From a virus, in the IMG/VR virus record IMGVR_UViG_3300022539_000238, positions 1 to 22,633 of that record: a stretch of 22,633 bases of DNA, one strand, 5' to 3'. Below the pieces are notes generated by a model. It saw nothing but the letters and a program-made list of their open reading frames with translations, had not been told where the DNA came from and searched no databases. Made by a program: the position numbers and the translations under genes. Below, in pieces: positions 7,106 through 13,391 of this stretch (position 1 is its first letter; each line of letters begins with the position of its first letter).

Positions 7106-7617
7106 TGTCTACTCCTTTTCTCTGCTTCCCTTCTGTTGACGTTGAATCCTGCTTTCTCCAATCCATCGTCTATGCACCGTCGGACAATCTCCGCCAAGCT
7201 CAGTCCAGTTTGCATAGAGTGCATTCTGAGTAGTTTGACTTGGCGCTCTGTGAGATAGTGATTTGTTCGCTTCATTTTGTCTTTTCTGGTGGCATGGAGA
7301 GGTGGTTGAGGTCCCCCATCTTTCATGTTGCAAAGGTTCTTAAGTCCATAGTGAGCAATCCAGTGTTGCTCACGTTCTGCCCAGTTGTTTTCGTCAGTCT
7401 CTTCAATGGTCACAAGTCTTGGTTCAAGCCCCTGTTGATGTAGTTCCCTTAACCATCTATATACATATGTGTTTTGGTGATACTTTTTGCTCTGGGCGAT
7501 GTATAGATGCTGCTTGAATCTCAATTCTGGGTTTTGGGATTTGCCCACATATCGTACCTTGTCAGTAGTAGGACATACAAGACCATATATTGCAACAGTT
7601 CTTTGTCTCTTAGTCAT
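7102..7617 (-). CDS. GIY-YIG nuclease-like protein with C-terminal ribbon-helix-helix
   Basis: Residues 10-27 carry the split GIY/YIG signature (IYG at 10-12, YVG at 23-25). A plausible catalytic Arg is R33 and a plausible metal-binding Glu is E81 or E83, in WAEREQHWIAHYG. Residues about 119-165 (LTERQVKLLRMHSMQTGLSLAEIVRR, read in parts) look like a ribbon-helix-helix DNA-binding tail. GIY-YIG domains cut DNA in homing endonucleases, UvrC and similar enzymes. The ATG at 7617 overlaps the stop of the ribbon-helix-helix gene upstream by 8 bases. Read with that gene, it forms a cassette with its own promoter. Confidence 0.85.
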   Translation of the reverse strand: MTKRQRTVAIYGLVCPTTDKVRYVGKSQNPELRFKQHLYIAQSKKYHQNTYVYRWLRELHQQGLEPRLVTIEETDENNWAEREQHWIAHYGLKNLCNMKDGGPQPPLHATRKDKMKRTNHYLTERQVKLLRMHSMQTGLSLAEIVRRCIDDGLEKAGFNVNRREAEKRSRQ

Positions 7618-7765
7618 CGGTGATGCCTTTTTTCTCTGCCTCTTCGCGTATAAGCATCTCAATGATACCTGTTTGACTAGCGCCTATCCGCTTTGCTAAT
7701 TTCTCGAGTAGTCGTTTACTTTTGGCACTGAGGCTGAAGCTGGTTTTCTTCTTCTTCTCATCCAT
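7610..7765 (-). CDS. Ribbon-helix-helix (CopG-like) protein, 51 aa, leaderless
   Basis: MDEKKKKTSFSLSAKSKRLL shows a basic start, a short beta strand (TSFSLS, residues 8-13) and two helices (14-27 and 31-46), the classic RHH arrangement and length. There is no SD. Instead, the -10 box TATAAT ends seven bases before the A of the ATG, so the transcript should start at or next to the start codon. A 7-bp palindrome fills the promoter spacer and would suit a dimeric RHH repressor, suggesting autoregulation. Longer in-frame starts up to 7900 lie upstream of the promoter and are rejected. Confidence 0.8.
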   Translation of the reverse strand: MDEKKKKTSFSLSAKSKRLLEKLAKRIGASQTGIIEMLIREEAEKKGITDD

Positions 7766-7771
7766 GCTGCT

Positions 7772-7800
7772 ATTATACCGCACTTTGCGGTATACGTCAA
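7772..7800 (-). promoter_or_regulatory. Sigma-70-type promoter with palindromic operator for the RHH cassette
   Basis: Leftward TTGACG (7795-7800), a 17-base spacer and TATAAT (7772-7777) form a near-consensus promoter. The spacer and its edges contain ATACCGC-AAAGT-GCGGTAT, a perfect 7-bp inverted repeat placed to block polymerase when bound. The -35 overlaps the 3' end of the 304-residue gene, so the cassette is transcribed independently of the main operon as well as by read-through. Confidence 0.8.
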
Positions 7801-8711
7801 GTCGCATCTGGCTCCGCCACCATCGCCAGCGAGGGGAACAGCGCTTGGCAGACTTCCCGCTCGTTGGTGATGCGGCTGCCTTGGGGAATCTTGCTATCAT
7901 CTCCTATTATCAGCACAGGAGGATATGCACACCGATATAGCCGATACACTCCAGGCCGGACTACCATCGCCTTCACGACGAACAGCATCATGTCCCCGGC
8001 CTCAATGTCGCTAGGGTCTACTGTTTCGTCAATGGCAGTTTCTGCTTCCTCCATCTCGGCGAGGTCGCCCAATATCTGCGCATCATCGTCGCTGAGGAAG
8101 TTCAGCCCTTTTGAGGTCTGAGTGTCCTCCTGGATACTGTTAGAGGCATCTTTTAGTGTCGCTAAGGTGTCTCCCGTGGCATTGGCGTCCTTCCAGTCGT
8201 TCTCAGCCTTAGAAGCGAACCAAGGCGGTATTTTGGATTTCTCATCCAGCCACACGAATTGACTTTCCAGGCCACAATGGGAGCACTTGGCAAAGGGGCG
8301 GCCTTTGTTTGCACCTTCTTTCTTGACCTTCCAAATCCCCTTTGGCTTGTCACACTTTGGGCAATCTCCCGCTCTCAGCCGCCACAGCCACAGAGTGCGC
8401 AGTGTCTCACGCAGCCGTTCTTGCCAGCCAGGGAGCCGTGTAGTCCAGCGTGTGACTTTAGAGCCAAGTGGTTTGCCGGTACTGGCGTCCACTAACCAGG
8501 CGCGAAGCGAGTCCTTGCCGCTCGGAGCTGACATGCCGTCTGGCCCGATGCTGCTCCTCACCTCGATTGATGTGGTACGATCAGGCCCAGCTACCCTGTA
8601 TGTGTACTCGGACTGAAGCAGTCCGAGGCACACCCACAGCGGCTCGCCAGTCTCACGGTGCGTGGGCAGGGCGTCCTCGAATTCTGACTTGGTGAAGGTG
8701 TCAATTGTCAT
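7797..8711 (-). CDS. Zinc-ribbon phage protein, 304 aa
   Basis: The start at 8711 has AAAGGAG six bases upstream; an upstream extension has no SD. The N-terminal half is beta-rich (PLWVCLGLLQSEYTYRV). Residues 117-120 and 143-146 (CPKC and CSHC) form a zinc ribbon of the kind used to grip DNA, RNA or a protein partner. Residues 201-210 read KGLNFLSDDD, nearly the same as the N-terminus of the 379-residue protein. An acidic segment follows, then a beta-rich end (MMLFVVKAMVVRPGVYRLY). Family not recognised. A role in DNA metabolism is a reasonable guess only. Confidence 0.75.
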   Translation of the reverse strand: MTIDTFTKSEFEDALPTHRETGEPLWVCLGLLQSEYTYRVAGPDRTTSIEVRSSIGPDGMSAPSGKDSLRAWLVDASTGKPLGSKVTRWTTRLPGWQERLRETLRTLWLWRLRAGDCPKCDKPKGIWKVKKEGANKGRPFAKCSHCGLESQFVWLDEKSKIPPWFASKAENDWKDANATGDTLATLKDASNSIQEDTQTSKGLNFLSDDDAQILGDLAEMEEAETAIDETVDPSDIEAGDMMLFVVKAMVVRPGVYRLYRCAYPPVLIIGDDSKIPQGSRITNEREVCQALFPSLAMVAEPDAT

Positions 8712-8952
8712 CTGATTCTCCTTTGGCTGCCTCTTTGAGTTGCCTATAAGCCTGCCAGAAGGGGCCATGGTCGCGGGATAGTGGCTCGTTAGTCCAAACC
8801 GAGACATTGCCTGGTACTGGACTGTCGTGGACTGTGATACTGAATCCTATCTCCTCTGCTGCCTCGCGGATGAACTCCGCGTTTTCAGAGGGGATGTTTG
8901 ATAGGAATTCTGGTGAAGACTGATACTGTTCTTGATACTGTTCTGGTGTCAT
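8701..8952 (-). CDS. Hypothetical acidic protein, 83 aa
   Basis: AAAGGAG then four bases precede the ATG, and the ATGA overlaps the stop of the upstream HTH gene. The N-terminus is glutamine-rich (MTPEQYQEQYQSSPEF). Helix AEFIREAAEEIGFSI, a central beta part and helix AYRQLKEAAKG follow. No motif is recognised. Coupling to the HTH gene suggests coordinated synthesis. Confidence 0.65.
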   Translation of the reverse strand: MTPEQYQEQYQSSPEFLSNIPSENAEFIREAAEEIGFSITVHDSPVPGNVSVWTNEPLSRDHGPFWQAYRQLKEAAKGESDDN

Positions 8953-9158
8953 TTTACTCCTTTCTGAATTGCGCTGAGCAAAGATACCCGTTGCTCTGGC
9001 GTCGCCAGATCTAGCAGCGCACCAAACACCGGCGCTGATGGCCTCCGCTCTCTGCTCTCGTAGCGCGAGATGGAAGCCTCGCTGACATTGAGCAGGGTTG
9101 CGAACTGTTTCATTGTGCTATCGCCTCGCACTTCTTTGATGATCTTGGCTAGGTCCAT
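8949..9158 (-). CDS. XRE-family helix-turn-helix regulator, 69 aa
   Basis: The protein consists of little more than the DNA-binding domain. LAKIIKEVRG is helix 1, MKQFATLLNVSEASISRYES carries helices 2 and 3 with the turn at NVSEASI, and RRPSAPVFGALLDLA is helix 4. The size fits Cro-like single-domain repressors. The ATG at 9158 follows AAAAGGAG with 7-base spacing. It is the only classical XRE regulator seen in the window and is a candidate ligand for the divergent control region at 15.6-16.0 kb, but no direct evidence links them. Confidence 0.85.
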   Translation of the reverse strand: MDLAKIIKEVRGDSTMKQFATLLNVSEASISRYESRERRPSAPVFGALLDLATPEQRVSLLSAIQKGVK

Positions 9159-9181
9159 AATGATGCTCCTTTTGGTCTCCT

Positions 9182-9216
9182 TGCCCCGATGCGGCGAATG
9201 CACGCGCACCGGGGCA
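9182..9216 (-). repeat. Intercistronic GC hairpin
   Basis: TGCCCCG pairs with CGGGGCA at the base and TGCG with CGCA inside, giving an 11-bp interrupted stem between the 88-residue gene and the XRE gene. No U-tract follows in the leftward direction. Confidence 0.55.
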
Positions 9217-9224
9217 GGTTGTTG

Positions 9225-9491
9225 CTACTTCTGTTCCAATCTCTCGACACGATGTATGAGCCCGTTTATTGCTCTCCTCAGGCTTCCAACATCTTGCCCC
9301 AACTCTCCTACGCGGATGTACATGTCCTCTGACGATACCAAAAGAGATTTGATGTCAAGTAGTTTCTCTCGGACTACGTGCAATGTCTCGACCTCAGACT
9401 CTGCTTCATCGGAGTGTACTTCGTTGATACATTCCGACAGATCAGCGATTGCCAAGATAATTAGGTTCATTGCGGTATCTATATCACTCAT
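9225..9491 (-). CDS. Helical coiled-coil protein, 88 aa
   Basis: The ATG at 9491 follows GGGAGGG. After MSDIDTAMNLIILAIADLSE the chain is one long set of heptads, ending GLIHRVERLEQK. This is typical of small oligomerising adaptor proteins. There is no membrane segment despite the hydrophobic start, because acidic residues interrupt it. No known family. Confidence 0.65.
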   Translation of the reverse strand: MSDIDTAMNLIILAIADLSECINEVHSDEAESEVETLHVVREKLLDIKSLLVSSEDMYIRVGELGQDVGSLRRAINGLIHRVERLEQK

Positions 9492-9492
9492 C

Positions 9493-9717
9493 TCATCCCT
9501 CCCTTTCCGCCGCGTACCGCTCTGCCCGTGCCTGTGCCAGTTCGGCGCGTTCTGCCGCGTAATCGGCTTCTTTAGCAGTCTTATCCATCCGCTCGCAAAT
9601 CGCAATCAGCGCATGGGCGATGGCGAGTTGGGCGTTGAGTTGTGCTGTCTCTACCACGTCGCCTATAGAATCTGCGCTATGGGCATAGAACTGAGCTTCT
9701 TTCAAGTGGTCAACCAT
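9493..9717 (-). CDS. Alanine-rich helical protein, 74 aa
   Basis: The protein is almost wholly helical, with repeated Ala/Glu/Arg heptads (KEADYAAERAELAQARAERY) after an amphipathic part (AQLNAQLAIAHALIAICERM). Similar small phage proteins exist without a function. The SD is GGAGGG at about 10 bases. One base separates it from the next start, so the two coiled-coil proteins are probably coupled and might interact. Confidence 0.65.
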   Translation of the reverse strand: MVDHLKEAQFYAHSADSIGDVVETAQLNAQLAIAHALIAICERMDKTAKEADYAAERAELAQARAERYAAEREG

Positions 9718-9723
9718 ATCGTC

Positions 9724-10146
9724 TCATCCCTCCATTCCCGCGCTCTCGCGGTCTATCTCCGACGCCAGCACCGGCTCAGGCTCGGCGGCCAGCGCGTCAT
9801 AGTCGGGTTGCATTGGGTCGCGGTCAAGCCAAGTCATTACCTCTGCCACAGTCAATGACGTGTAGCCATCGGGGACGTCTCGATCTGGATTGCAGAAGTG
9901 GCAGGGATAGAATAGCTCCTCATCGTTCTGTTGGTATTGATACTTGCCTGCCAGCCATTGGATAGTGACTGCCGCCATATCCTCCAGCGCCTCCCTACAA
10001 ATAGCTTGCATCCCGTCCACGCTTCCGCACTCGCGGCAGCAGGTGAACTTGCGCCTGCCGACGTACCGATCCTGCGGCTTGGCGTCCATCGCCTCATCTC
10101 GTTGCATCGCTGCCGTTTCTTCACTGATGTTAGAATACTTGGGCAT
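9724..10146 (-). CDS. Cysteine-rich hypothetical protein, 140 aa
   Basis: GGAGG six bases before the ATG at 10146 sets the start. Two cysteine clusters, C36-C37-x2-C40 with C50 and C82-x2-C85, could form one split zinc site. The region between them is helical (ALEDMAAVTIQWLAGKY). The tail is acidic and proline-rich. It overlaps the upstream gene by 17 bases. No family recognised. Confidence 0.65.
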   Translation of the reverse strand: MPKYSNISEETAAMQRDEAMDAKPQDRYVGRRKFTCCRECGSVDGMQAICREALEDMAAVTIQWLAGKYQYQQNDEELFYPCHFCNPDRDVPDGYTSLTVAEVMTWLDRDPMQPDYDALAAEPEPVLASEIDRESAGMEG

Positions 10147-10330
10147 TCTCGGCCTCCTCGTGGATGATCGCCTCCAGCCAATCGGCGGCAAATTTGTACG
10201 CGCTGGCCCTGCCGTCGCTCTGGCCCCCCCAGTATTCACCTGCGTAGTCATCTCTTTCACTGGCGTTTCTTGCTGATATATCGCGTAGGGTCTTAACTAG
10301 TGCCCTGGCGTCCTCGTCTGTTATCATCAT
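10130..10330 (-). CDS. Hypothetical helical protein, 66 aa
   Basis: AAGGAGG lies four bases before the ATG at 10330. The protein starts MMITDEDARALVKTLRDISA, has a central GEYWGGQSDGRASAYKFAAD segment and ends in a helix. The look is of a compact phage helical protein. The start overlaps the stop of the DUF5419-like gene. Confidence 0.65.
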   Translation of the reverse strand: MMITDEDARALVKTLRDISARNASERDDYAGEYWGGQSDGRASAYKFAADWLEAIIHEEAENAQVF

Positions 10331-10485
10331 GCTGCCTCCTTGATAGCCCACACCGCCGCCTCGCTCGGTGTCATGCCGTCATCGTACCAGTCGCGGCATA
10401 GGTAGTCTGGCAGATCGTAGACGCTGCAACCCGCCAGCATGTACACACGGTCATCCACCTCTTTCATCCATTGGTCGAAACTCAT
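10327..10485 (-). CDS. DUF5419-like small protein, 52 aa
   Basis: MSFDQWMKEVDDRVYMLAGC, then SVYDLPDYLCRDWYDDGMTP and SEAAVWAIKEAA, matches the pattern of the DUF5419 group: an aromatic acidic helix, a DLxDY(x)RDxYDDG core and an SxxEAA end. Its function is unknown and it is frequent in phages. AGGAG six bases upstream supports the ATG. The stop overlaps the next ATG. Confidence 0.75.
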   Translation of the reverse strand: MSFDQWMKEVDDRVYMLAGCSVYDLPDYLCRDWYDDGMTPSEAAVWAIKEAA

Positions 10486-10495
10486 CGCTATCTCC

Positions 10496-10554
10496 TCGTT
10501 AGGGTGGGGTGCTCCCGTCCCAGCGCCGGGGCCGGAACGGGATGCGCGGGTTAA
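10496..10554. repeat. Dispersed spacer repeat, copy 1
   Basis: This spacer shares a run of GCGCCGGGGCCGGAACGGGA and most flanking bases with 10788-10847. Here CCCGT pairs with ACGGG around the GC core. It occupies the whole gap between one gene's stop and the next gene's SD. Confidence 0.75.
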
Positions 10555-10781
10555 TCAAAGCAGTCTTTGATAGCCAGTTCCAGTGAGCACTCGTAAACTT
10601 CATATGAGTATGACATGCCGTCAATACCCAGGTGCTCACAGCGATTCTCAAAGTTCACCATAATCCCTGTGTCGCCGAAGCCGGTTTGCGGCACTGTGAC
10701 GAGGGCGGCGATTTCCTGCTTGCACTTTGGACAAACGTGTTTTTCTGTATGCGTCCTCGCCTGCCAATAGTTGCTCATCAT
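10551..10781 (-). CDS. Zinc-knuckle protein, 76 aa
   Basis: C17-x2-C20 lies near the N-terminus (HVCPKCKQEI), and C48, H50 and C65 are possible further ligands. The middle is beta-rich (TGIMVNFENRCEHLG). GAGGAGG lies directly before a double ATG, so either methionine may start. Probably a small metal-binding protein. Partner unknown. Confidence 0.7.
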   Translation of the reverse strand: MMSNYWQARTHTEKHVCPKCKQEIAALVTVPQTGFGDTGIMVNFENRCEHLGIDGMSYSYEVYECSLELAIKDCFD

Positions 10782-10787
10782 TTCCTC

Positions 10788-10847
10788 CTCGTGTAGGGTA
10801 GGGCGCTCCTGTCTCAGCGCCGGGGCCGGAACGGGATGCGTGGATTA
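10788..10847. repeat. Dispersed spacer repeat, copy 2
   Basis: This is the diverged partner of 10496-10554, with about ten substitutions over 58 bases. The GC core is unchanged. Some changes fall in the paired arm and keep pairing in one strand only (G-U). Confidence 0.75.
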
Positions 10848-11111
10848 CTCCTCTGCGAACAGCAATGCAATGCCAAATTGATTGGAATACTCTGCTAGCG
10901 GTATCCATTGGCAGTATTCTGACACCTGTTGTGTATTGAACGCTGCTGATTCCGGCTCAAGGATTATCCAGAATGGTCCAAGAATCTCTTGCATTTCCAA
11001 CGCCGTGTGGGGTTCATTGTCCTTGCGAAAACAATGTCCCTCGGTATCACAGAATATGCCACGCTGTCCTTTGTTGCACCAATTTACAGTTAAAAAGTAC
11101 GCTTCGTCCAT
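10845..11111 (-). CDS. Hypothetical soluble protein, 88 aa
   Basis: GGAGGT with 7-base spacing supports the ATG. MDEAYFLTVNWCNKGQRGIF suggests an N-terminal beta hairpin. FWIILEPESAAF and FGIALLFAEE are further strands. No family recognised and no membrane helix. Confidence 0.7.
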   Translation of the reverse strand: MDEAYFLTVNWCNKGQRGIFCDTEGHCFRKDNEPHTALEMQEILGPFWIILEPESAAFNTQQVSEYCQWIPLAEYSNQFGIALLFAEE

Positions 11112-11274
11112 TTACGTTACCTCCTTTGAATTGGCTACCGTCTCGGTCGCCGTCACGTCGGAACGGGTGAGTGGGCGATAAAAAGCCAATCTCTAATATC
11201 TACCGTTTCCGCTTCTTACCACTGGCTTGACTCTCGCGCCGACGTGACGAGGGCCGAGGCCCTGCGTCGTTTTG
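11112..11274. repeat. Structured intergenic spacer with 11-bp inverted repeat
   Basis: CGTCACGTCGG (11151-11161) pairs with CCGACGTGACG (11239-11249). A small hairpin, AGGGCC-GA-GGCCCT, follows at about 11250-11263. No ORF with an SD is present on either strand. Confidence 0.55.
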
Positions 11275-11478
11275 TCAAGTGATACTTTTGCACCAGCCAT
11301 AGCAATCTACTCTGTGAAGATTCACTAGCCCCTCTGGTGTCTCAATTATGGCGGTGCGGATAGCGCCAGGCCACCGCTTGCGCCCATCTGCTATCTGGGT
11401 AGAGGTCTGGGTAATCTCTCCGCCCAACTCCTGCGCTGCCTGTTGTAGCGATTCCCAGAATTTGCTCATGTCTAACAT
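11275..11478 (-). CDS. Hypothetical 67-aa protein
   Basis: AAGGAGG five bases before the ATG supports the start. An N-terminal helix (MLDMSKFWESLQQAAQELGG) is followed by a basic beta part (RKRWPGAIRTAIIE) and a C-terminal VDCYGWCKSIT with two close cysteines. Function unknown. Confidence 0.7.
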   Translation of the reverse strand: MLDMSKFWESLQQAAQELGGEITQTSTQIADGRKRWPGAIRTAIIETPEGLVNLHRVDCYGWCKSIT

Positions 11479-11533
11479 GTTAACCTCCTTATGAGTATAA
11501 ACTGATAGCCTCCCTCCAGCCTCCCCGGTGGCT

Positions 11534-11746
11534 CTAGACTATTCCCCATTCTTCAGGCATAAAGTCACCTGGCCTGAATCCTTCCGGGGGCTCTGTAAAG
11601 ACCCAACGGGCATTAATACTATCCCAGCGGACTACTCCTCCACCTTGGGTATATGCGTAGTCTGTGTTGTACTTTGGATTGTACGGGCACCCAGGTGCAT
11701 GTTCGCCATCAGTCCATCCGCAAAAACTACAATCTTGCCTTTCCAT
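11534..11746 (-). CDS. Zinc-finger-like protein, 70 aa
   Basis: C6-x2-C9, H16 and C20 form a compact C2HC knuckle (CSFCGWTDGEHAPGC). A tyrosine-rich linker and an aromatic beta part (WVFTEPPEGFRPGD) follow. The ATG at 11746 follows AAGGGGGT. Longer frames upstream read through a spacer hairpin and are rejected. Confidence 0.7.
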   Translation of the reverse strand: MERQDCSFCGWTDGEHAPGCPYNPKYNTDYAYTQGGGVVRWDSINARWVFTEPPEGFRPGDFMPEEWGIV

Positions 11747-11791
11747 TTTTACCCCCTTAGTCCCTCCAGCTTCCCCGGTCGCTCTCGCGTA

Positions 11792-11850
11792 CCCGGCGCA
11801 AGTCGCCGGGCGGGCTGCCGTCGGTTCGGCTGCCGGGTATTGCGGCCCGG
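11792..11850. repeat. Two GC hairpins in an intercistronic spacer
   Basis: CCCGGCG/CGCCGGG (11792-11810) is followed by CCGGG/CCCGG (11833-11850). The second is preceded by TCGGTTCGGCTGCCGGG (11821-11837), which recurs exactly at 12081-12097. Confidence 0.65.
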
Positions 11851-11861
11851 TTGAGGGCTGG

Positions 11862-12065
11862 CTACTTCCCTTGTAGTGAAGCCTTGCATATTTCCAAGTA
11901 GCGTACCCAGGCGATATGTTCCTTTTCAACTGCCGCTTGGTATCCTTCACATATATCCAGGTCCTCAACACAAGACACCTTGCCGTCAGCTACCAGCGCG
12001 TCGTGGATTGCCCATGCTGTTGCCCGCGCGTTGGCGTATTCTATATATGCTTCACTTGCGTTCAT
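11862..12065 (-). CDS. Hypothetical helical protein, 67 aa
   Basis: The ATG at 12065 follows AAAAGGAG. MNASEAYIEYANARATAWAI begins an all-helical protein with two cysteines (VSCVEDLDICEGY) and an end helix ICKASLQGK. No family recognised. Confidence 0.7.
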   Translation of the reverse strand: MNASEAYIEYANARATAWAIHDALVADGKVSCVEDLDICEGYQAAVEKEHIAWVRYLEICKASLQGK

Positions 12066-12080
12066 TGCTCTCCTTTTCTT

Positions 12081-12111
12081 TCGGTTCGGCTGCCGGGCGT
12101 CGATAGCCCGG
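12081..12111. repeat. Spacer hairpin, copy of the 11821-11850 element
   Basis: It shares the 17-base TCGGTTCGGCTGCCGGG with 11821-11837 and folds as CCGGGC/GCCCGG with a 7-base loop. It lies between a stop codon and AAAAGGAG. Confidence 0.7.
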
Positions 12112-12129
12112 TGGCGGGGGGAGAGGGGG

Positions 12130-12345
12130 CTACTTTCCATATAGCAGTCCTAGCAGTCGTGCAATATGCTGCTGGCCGTATTCCACGACCATTATGGCAG
12201 AACACATCTGGCTGCTATTGCTACGAGTGCAACCCTTCTCGGCCAGGTCGTCAATCTCTTCGTTGGCTGCCGCCACTCTCGCTCTGGCGTCGGACAGAGC
12301 AGCTTGCAGCGTGCCCTCAGTTACTACGAATGTTTTCTCAGACAT
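12130..12345 (-). CDS. Hypothetical helical protein, 71 aa
   Basis: AAAAGGAG six bases before the ATG at 12345 sets the start. After MSEKTFVVTEGTLQAALSDA comes a coiled coil (RARVAAANEEIDDLAEKG), then two cysteines and a hydrophobic end (MVVEYGQQHIARLLGLLYGK). No known family. Confidence 0.7.
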   Translation of the reverse strand: MSEKTFVVTEGTLQAALSDARARVAAANEEIDDLAEKGCTRSNSSQMCSAIMVVEYGQQHIARLLGLLYGK

Positions 12346-12405
12346 TGCTCTCTCCTTTTCCGTTCTCTTGCCGCCGCCCTGCGAACTCAAGACGGCGGAT
12401 GATGC

Positions 12406-12636
12406 TTATTCTTTGACTATCACCAATGTGGGCGAAATGCCTGCTCTCGGAAATTGATATGTAAAAGCGAAGCCTTTGTATCGCAATGGCCGCTCATATG
12501 CAAACCATTGCTCCAGTTCCTTCCTCGAAACAGATATACCGATTCCATTAGCCAGCCTCGTCAATGAGCGGCTCCCCACGCCAAATCGCTCGTGTTCGGA
12601 AATTAGTGCCTCCAGCAGTTTCGTTTTGTTGTCCAT
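12406..12636 (-). CDS. Hypothetical 76-aa protein, possible HTH
   Basis: The ATG at 12636 follows AAGGAGG at short spacing. NKTKLLEALISEHERF is a helix, and SLTRLANGIGISVSRKELEQ could be a helix-turn-helix. The end (FTYQFPRAGISPTLVIVKE) is beta. A DNA-binding role is possible but only weakly indicated. Confidence 0.65.
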   Translation of the reverse strand: MDNKTKLLEALISEHERFGVGSRSLTRLANGIGISVSRKELEQWFAYERPLRYKGFAFTYQFPRAGISPTLVIVKE

Positions 12637-12663
12637 TGCCTCCTTCTCTATCTCCTGCGCTAG

Positions 12664-12682
12664 CAGCAGCAGGGGGGCTGCT
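12664..12682. repeat. Short spacer hairpin
   Basis: AGCAG and CTGCT enclose a run of Gs between the 145-residue gene and the next SD, in the same position as the other spacer hairpins. Confidence 0.4.
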
Positions 12683-12685
12683 ACT

Positions 12686-13123
12686 CTATGGAAATACTTT
12701 CCTGAATGCCTCTTCTGGCGTCGTGTTGTAAACGCTGGTGGCCCACACCGCCTGGTGTACCCGGTCGCAAATCGCCACATTGCCCACCCTCACTGTACTG
12801 GTGAGATATGGATCAAATTCGCCGCCTCTTACCTCTAGCACGCCCACGCCGTAATGCCTGGTGAAGGCTTCCGCCGCTGCTACCATTACGGCGCGGGTGA
12901 TAGTGCGGCGAGTTCCAATATACTCGTTCAGGTATTCGCCGCCCTTCAAGTGTGCTGTTTTGTCGGCTACTTCCGTCTCTGTAGGGCCGTCTATCCAGAT
13001 GATATTGACAGATGAGCCCATGCTGAACCGCTTGACGCGGACTGAGAACTTGGTATTGGGATACTCTGCTTTGAGCACCCTGCGAACAGCCTTTGCACTT
13101 TCGGTTGTGTCTTTGTATACCAT
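12686..13123 (-). CDS. LPD29-like domain protein, 145 aa
   Basis: Residues 8-60 (AVRRVLKAEYPNTKFSVRVK, then GSSVNIIWIDGPTETEV) match the LPD29 pattern: a short helix, KFSVR strand, glycine/serine turn, and WxDGPT. LPD domains are found in large polyvalent proteins injected by phages and plasmids and also as stand-alone proteins. Their activity is not established. The C-terminal half (TRAVMVAAAEAFTRHYG and onward) may be a separate small domain. GGAG four bases before the ATG supports the start. Confidence 0.75.
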   Translation of the reverse strand: MVYKDTTESAKAVRRVLKAEYPNTKFSVRVKRFSMGSSVNIIWIDGPTETEVADKTAHLKGGEYLNEYIGTRRTITRAVMVAAAEAFTRHYGVGVLEVRGGEFDPYLTSTVRVGNVAICDRVHQAVWATSVYNTTPEEAFRKVFP

Positions 13124-13132
13124 TCTTCTCCT

Positions 13133-13333
13133 TTACCCCCTCCGCGTCCCGTCAGTGCTAAGAACACCGACAGCCTGCGCTGAGATGACGTATGCTGTTT
13201 TATTCCTGATCATCGCCTGCGCCCGTGCCTGTGTCATCTGCGCAGTTATCATGACGCCGTCCCGCCAGAATTGCACTCTGGAGGTTTCGACATTCTCCGC
13301 GTCTCGCTGCCACTTGGTTGGCTTCTTGTTCAT
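13133..13333 (-). CDS. Basic 66-aa protein
   Basis: GAGGAGGAG precedes the ATG. MNKKPTKWQRDAENVETSRV is basic. VQFWRDGVMITAQMTQARAQ is a strand followed by a helix, and the end is beta plus a basic tail. It could bind nucleic acid, but no family is recognised. Confidence 0.65.
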   Translation of the reverse strand: MNKKPTKWQRDAENVETSRVQFWRDGVMITAQMTQARAQAMIRNKTAYVISAQAVGVLSTDGTRRG

Positions 13334-13350
13334 CTTCTCCTCCTCTGTTT

Positions 13351-13380
13351 CTGCGCCAACGCGGTCGCACGGGGGCGCAG
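13351..13380. repeat. Spacer hairpin related to 14001-14030
   Basis: CTGCGCC (13351-13357) pairs with GGCGCAG (13374-13380). The loop contains CGCGGTCGCA, which recurs in the spacer at about 14001-14025. Confidence 0.6.
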
Positions 13381-13391
13381 TGGCTGAGATG

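Noticed and set aside
9070-9858. Rightward 262-residue ORF
   Set aside because: It runs antisense to four leftward genes with good SDs; Ser/Cys-rich shadow composition.
10496-10847. CRISPR-like array
   Set aside because: Only two copies, with a whole gene between them and no short regular spacers.
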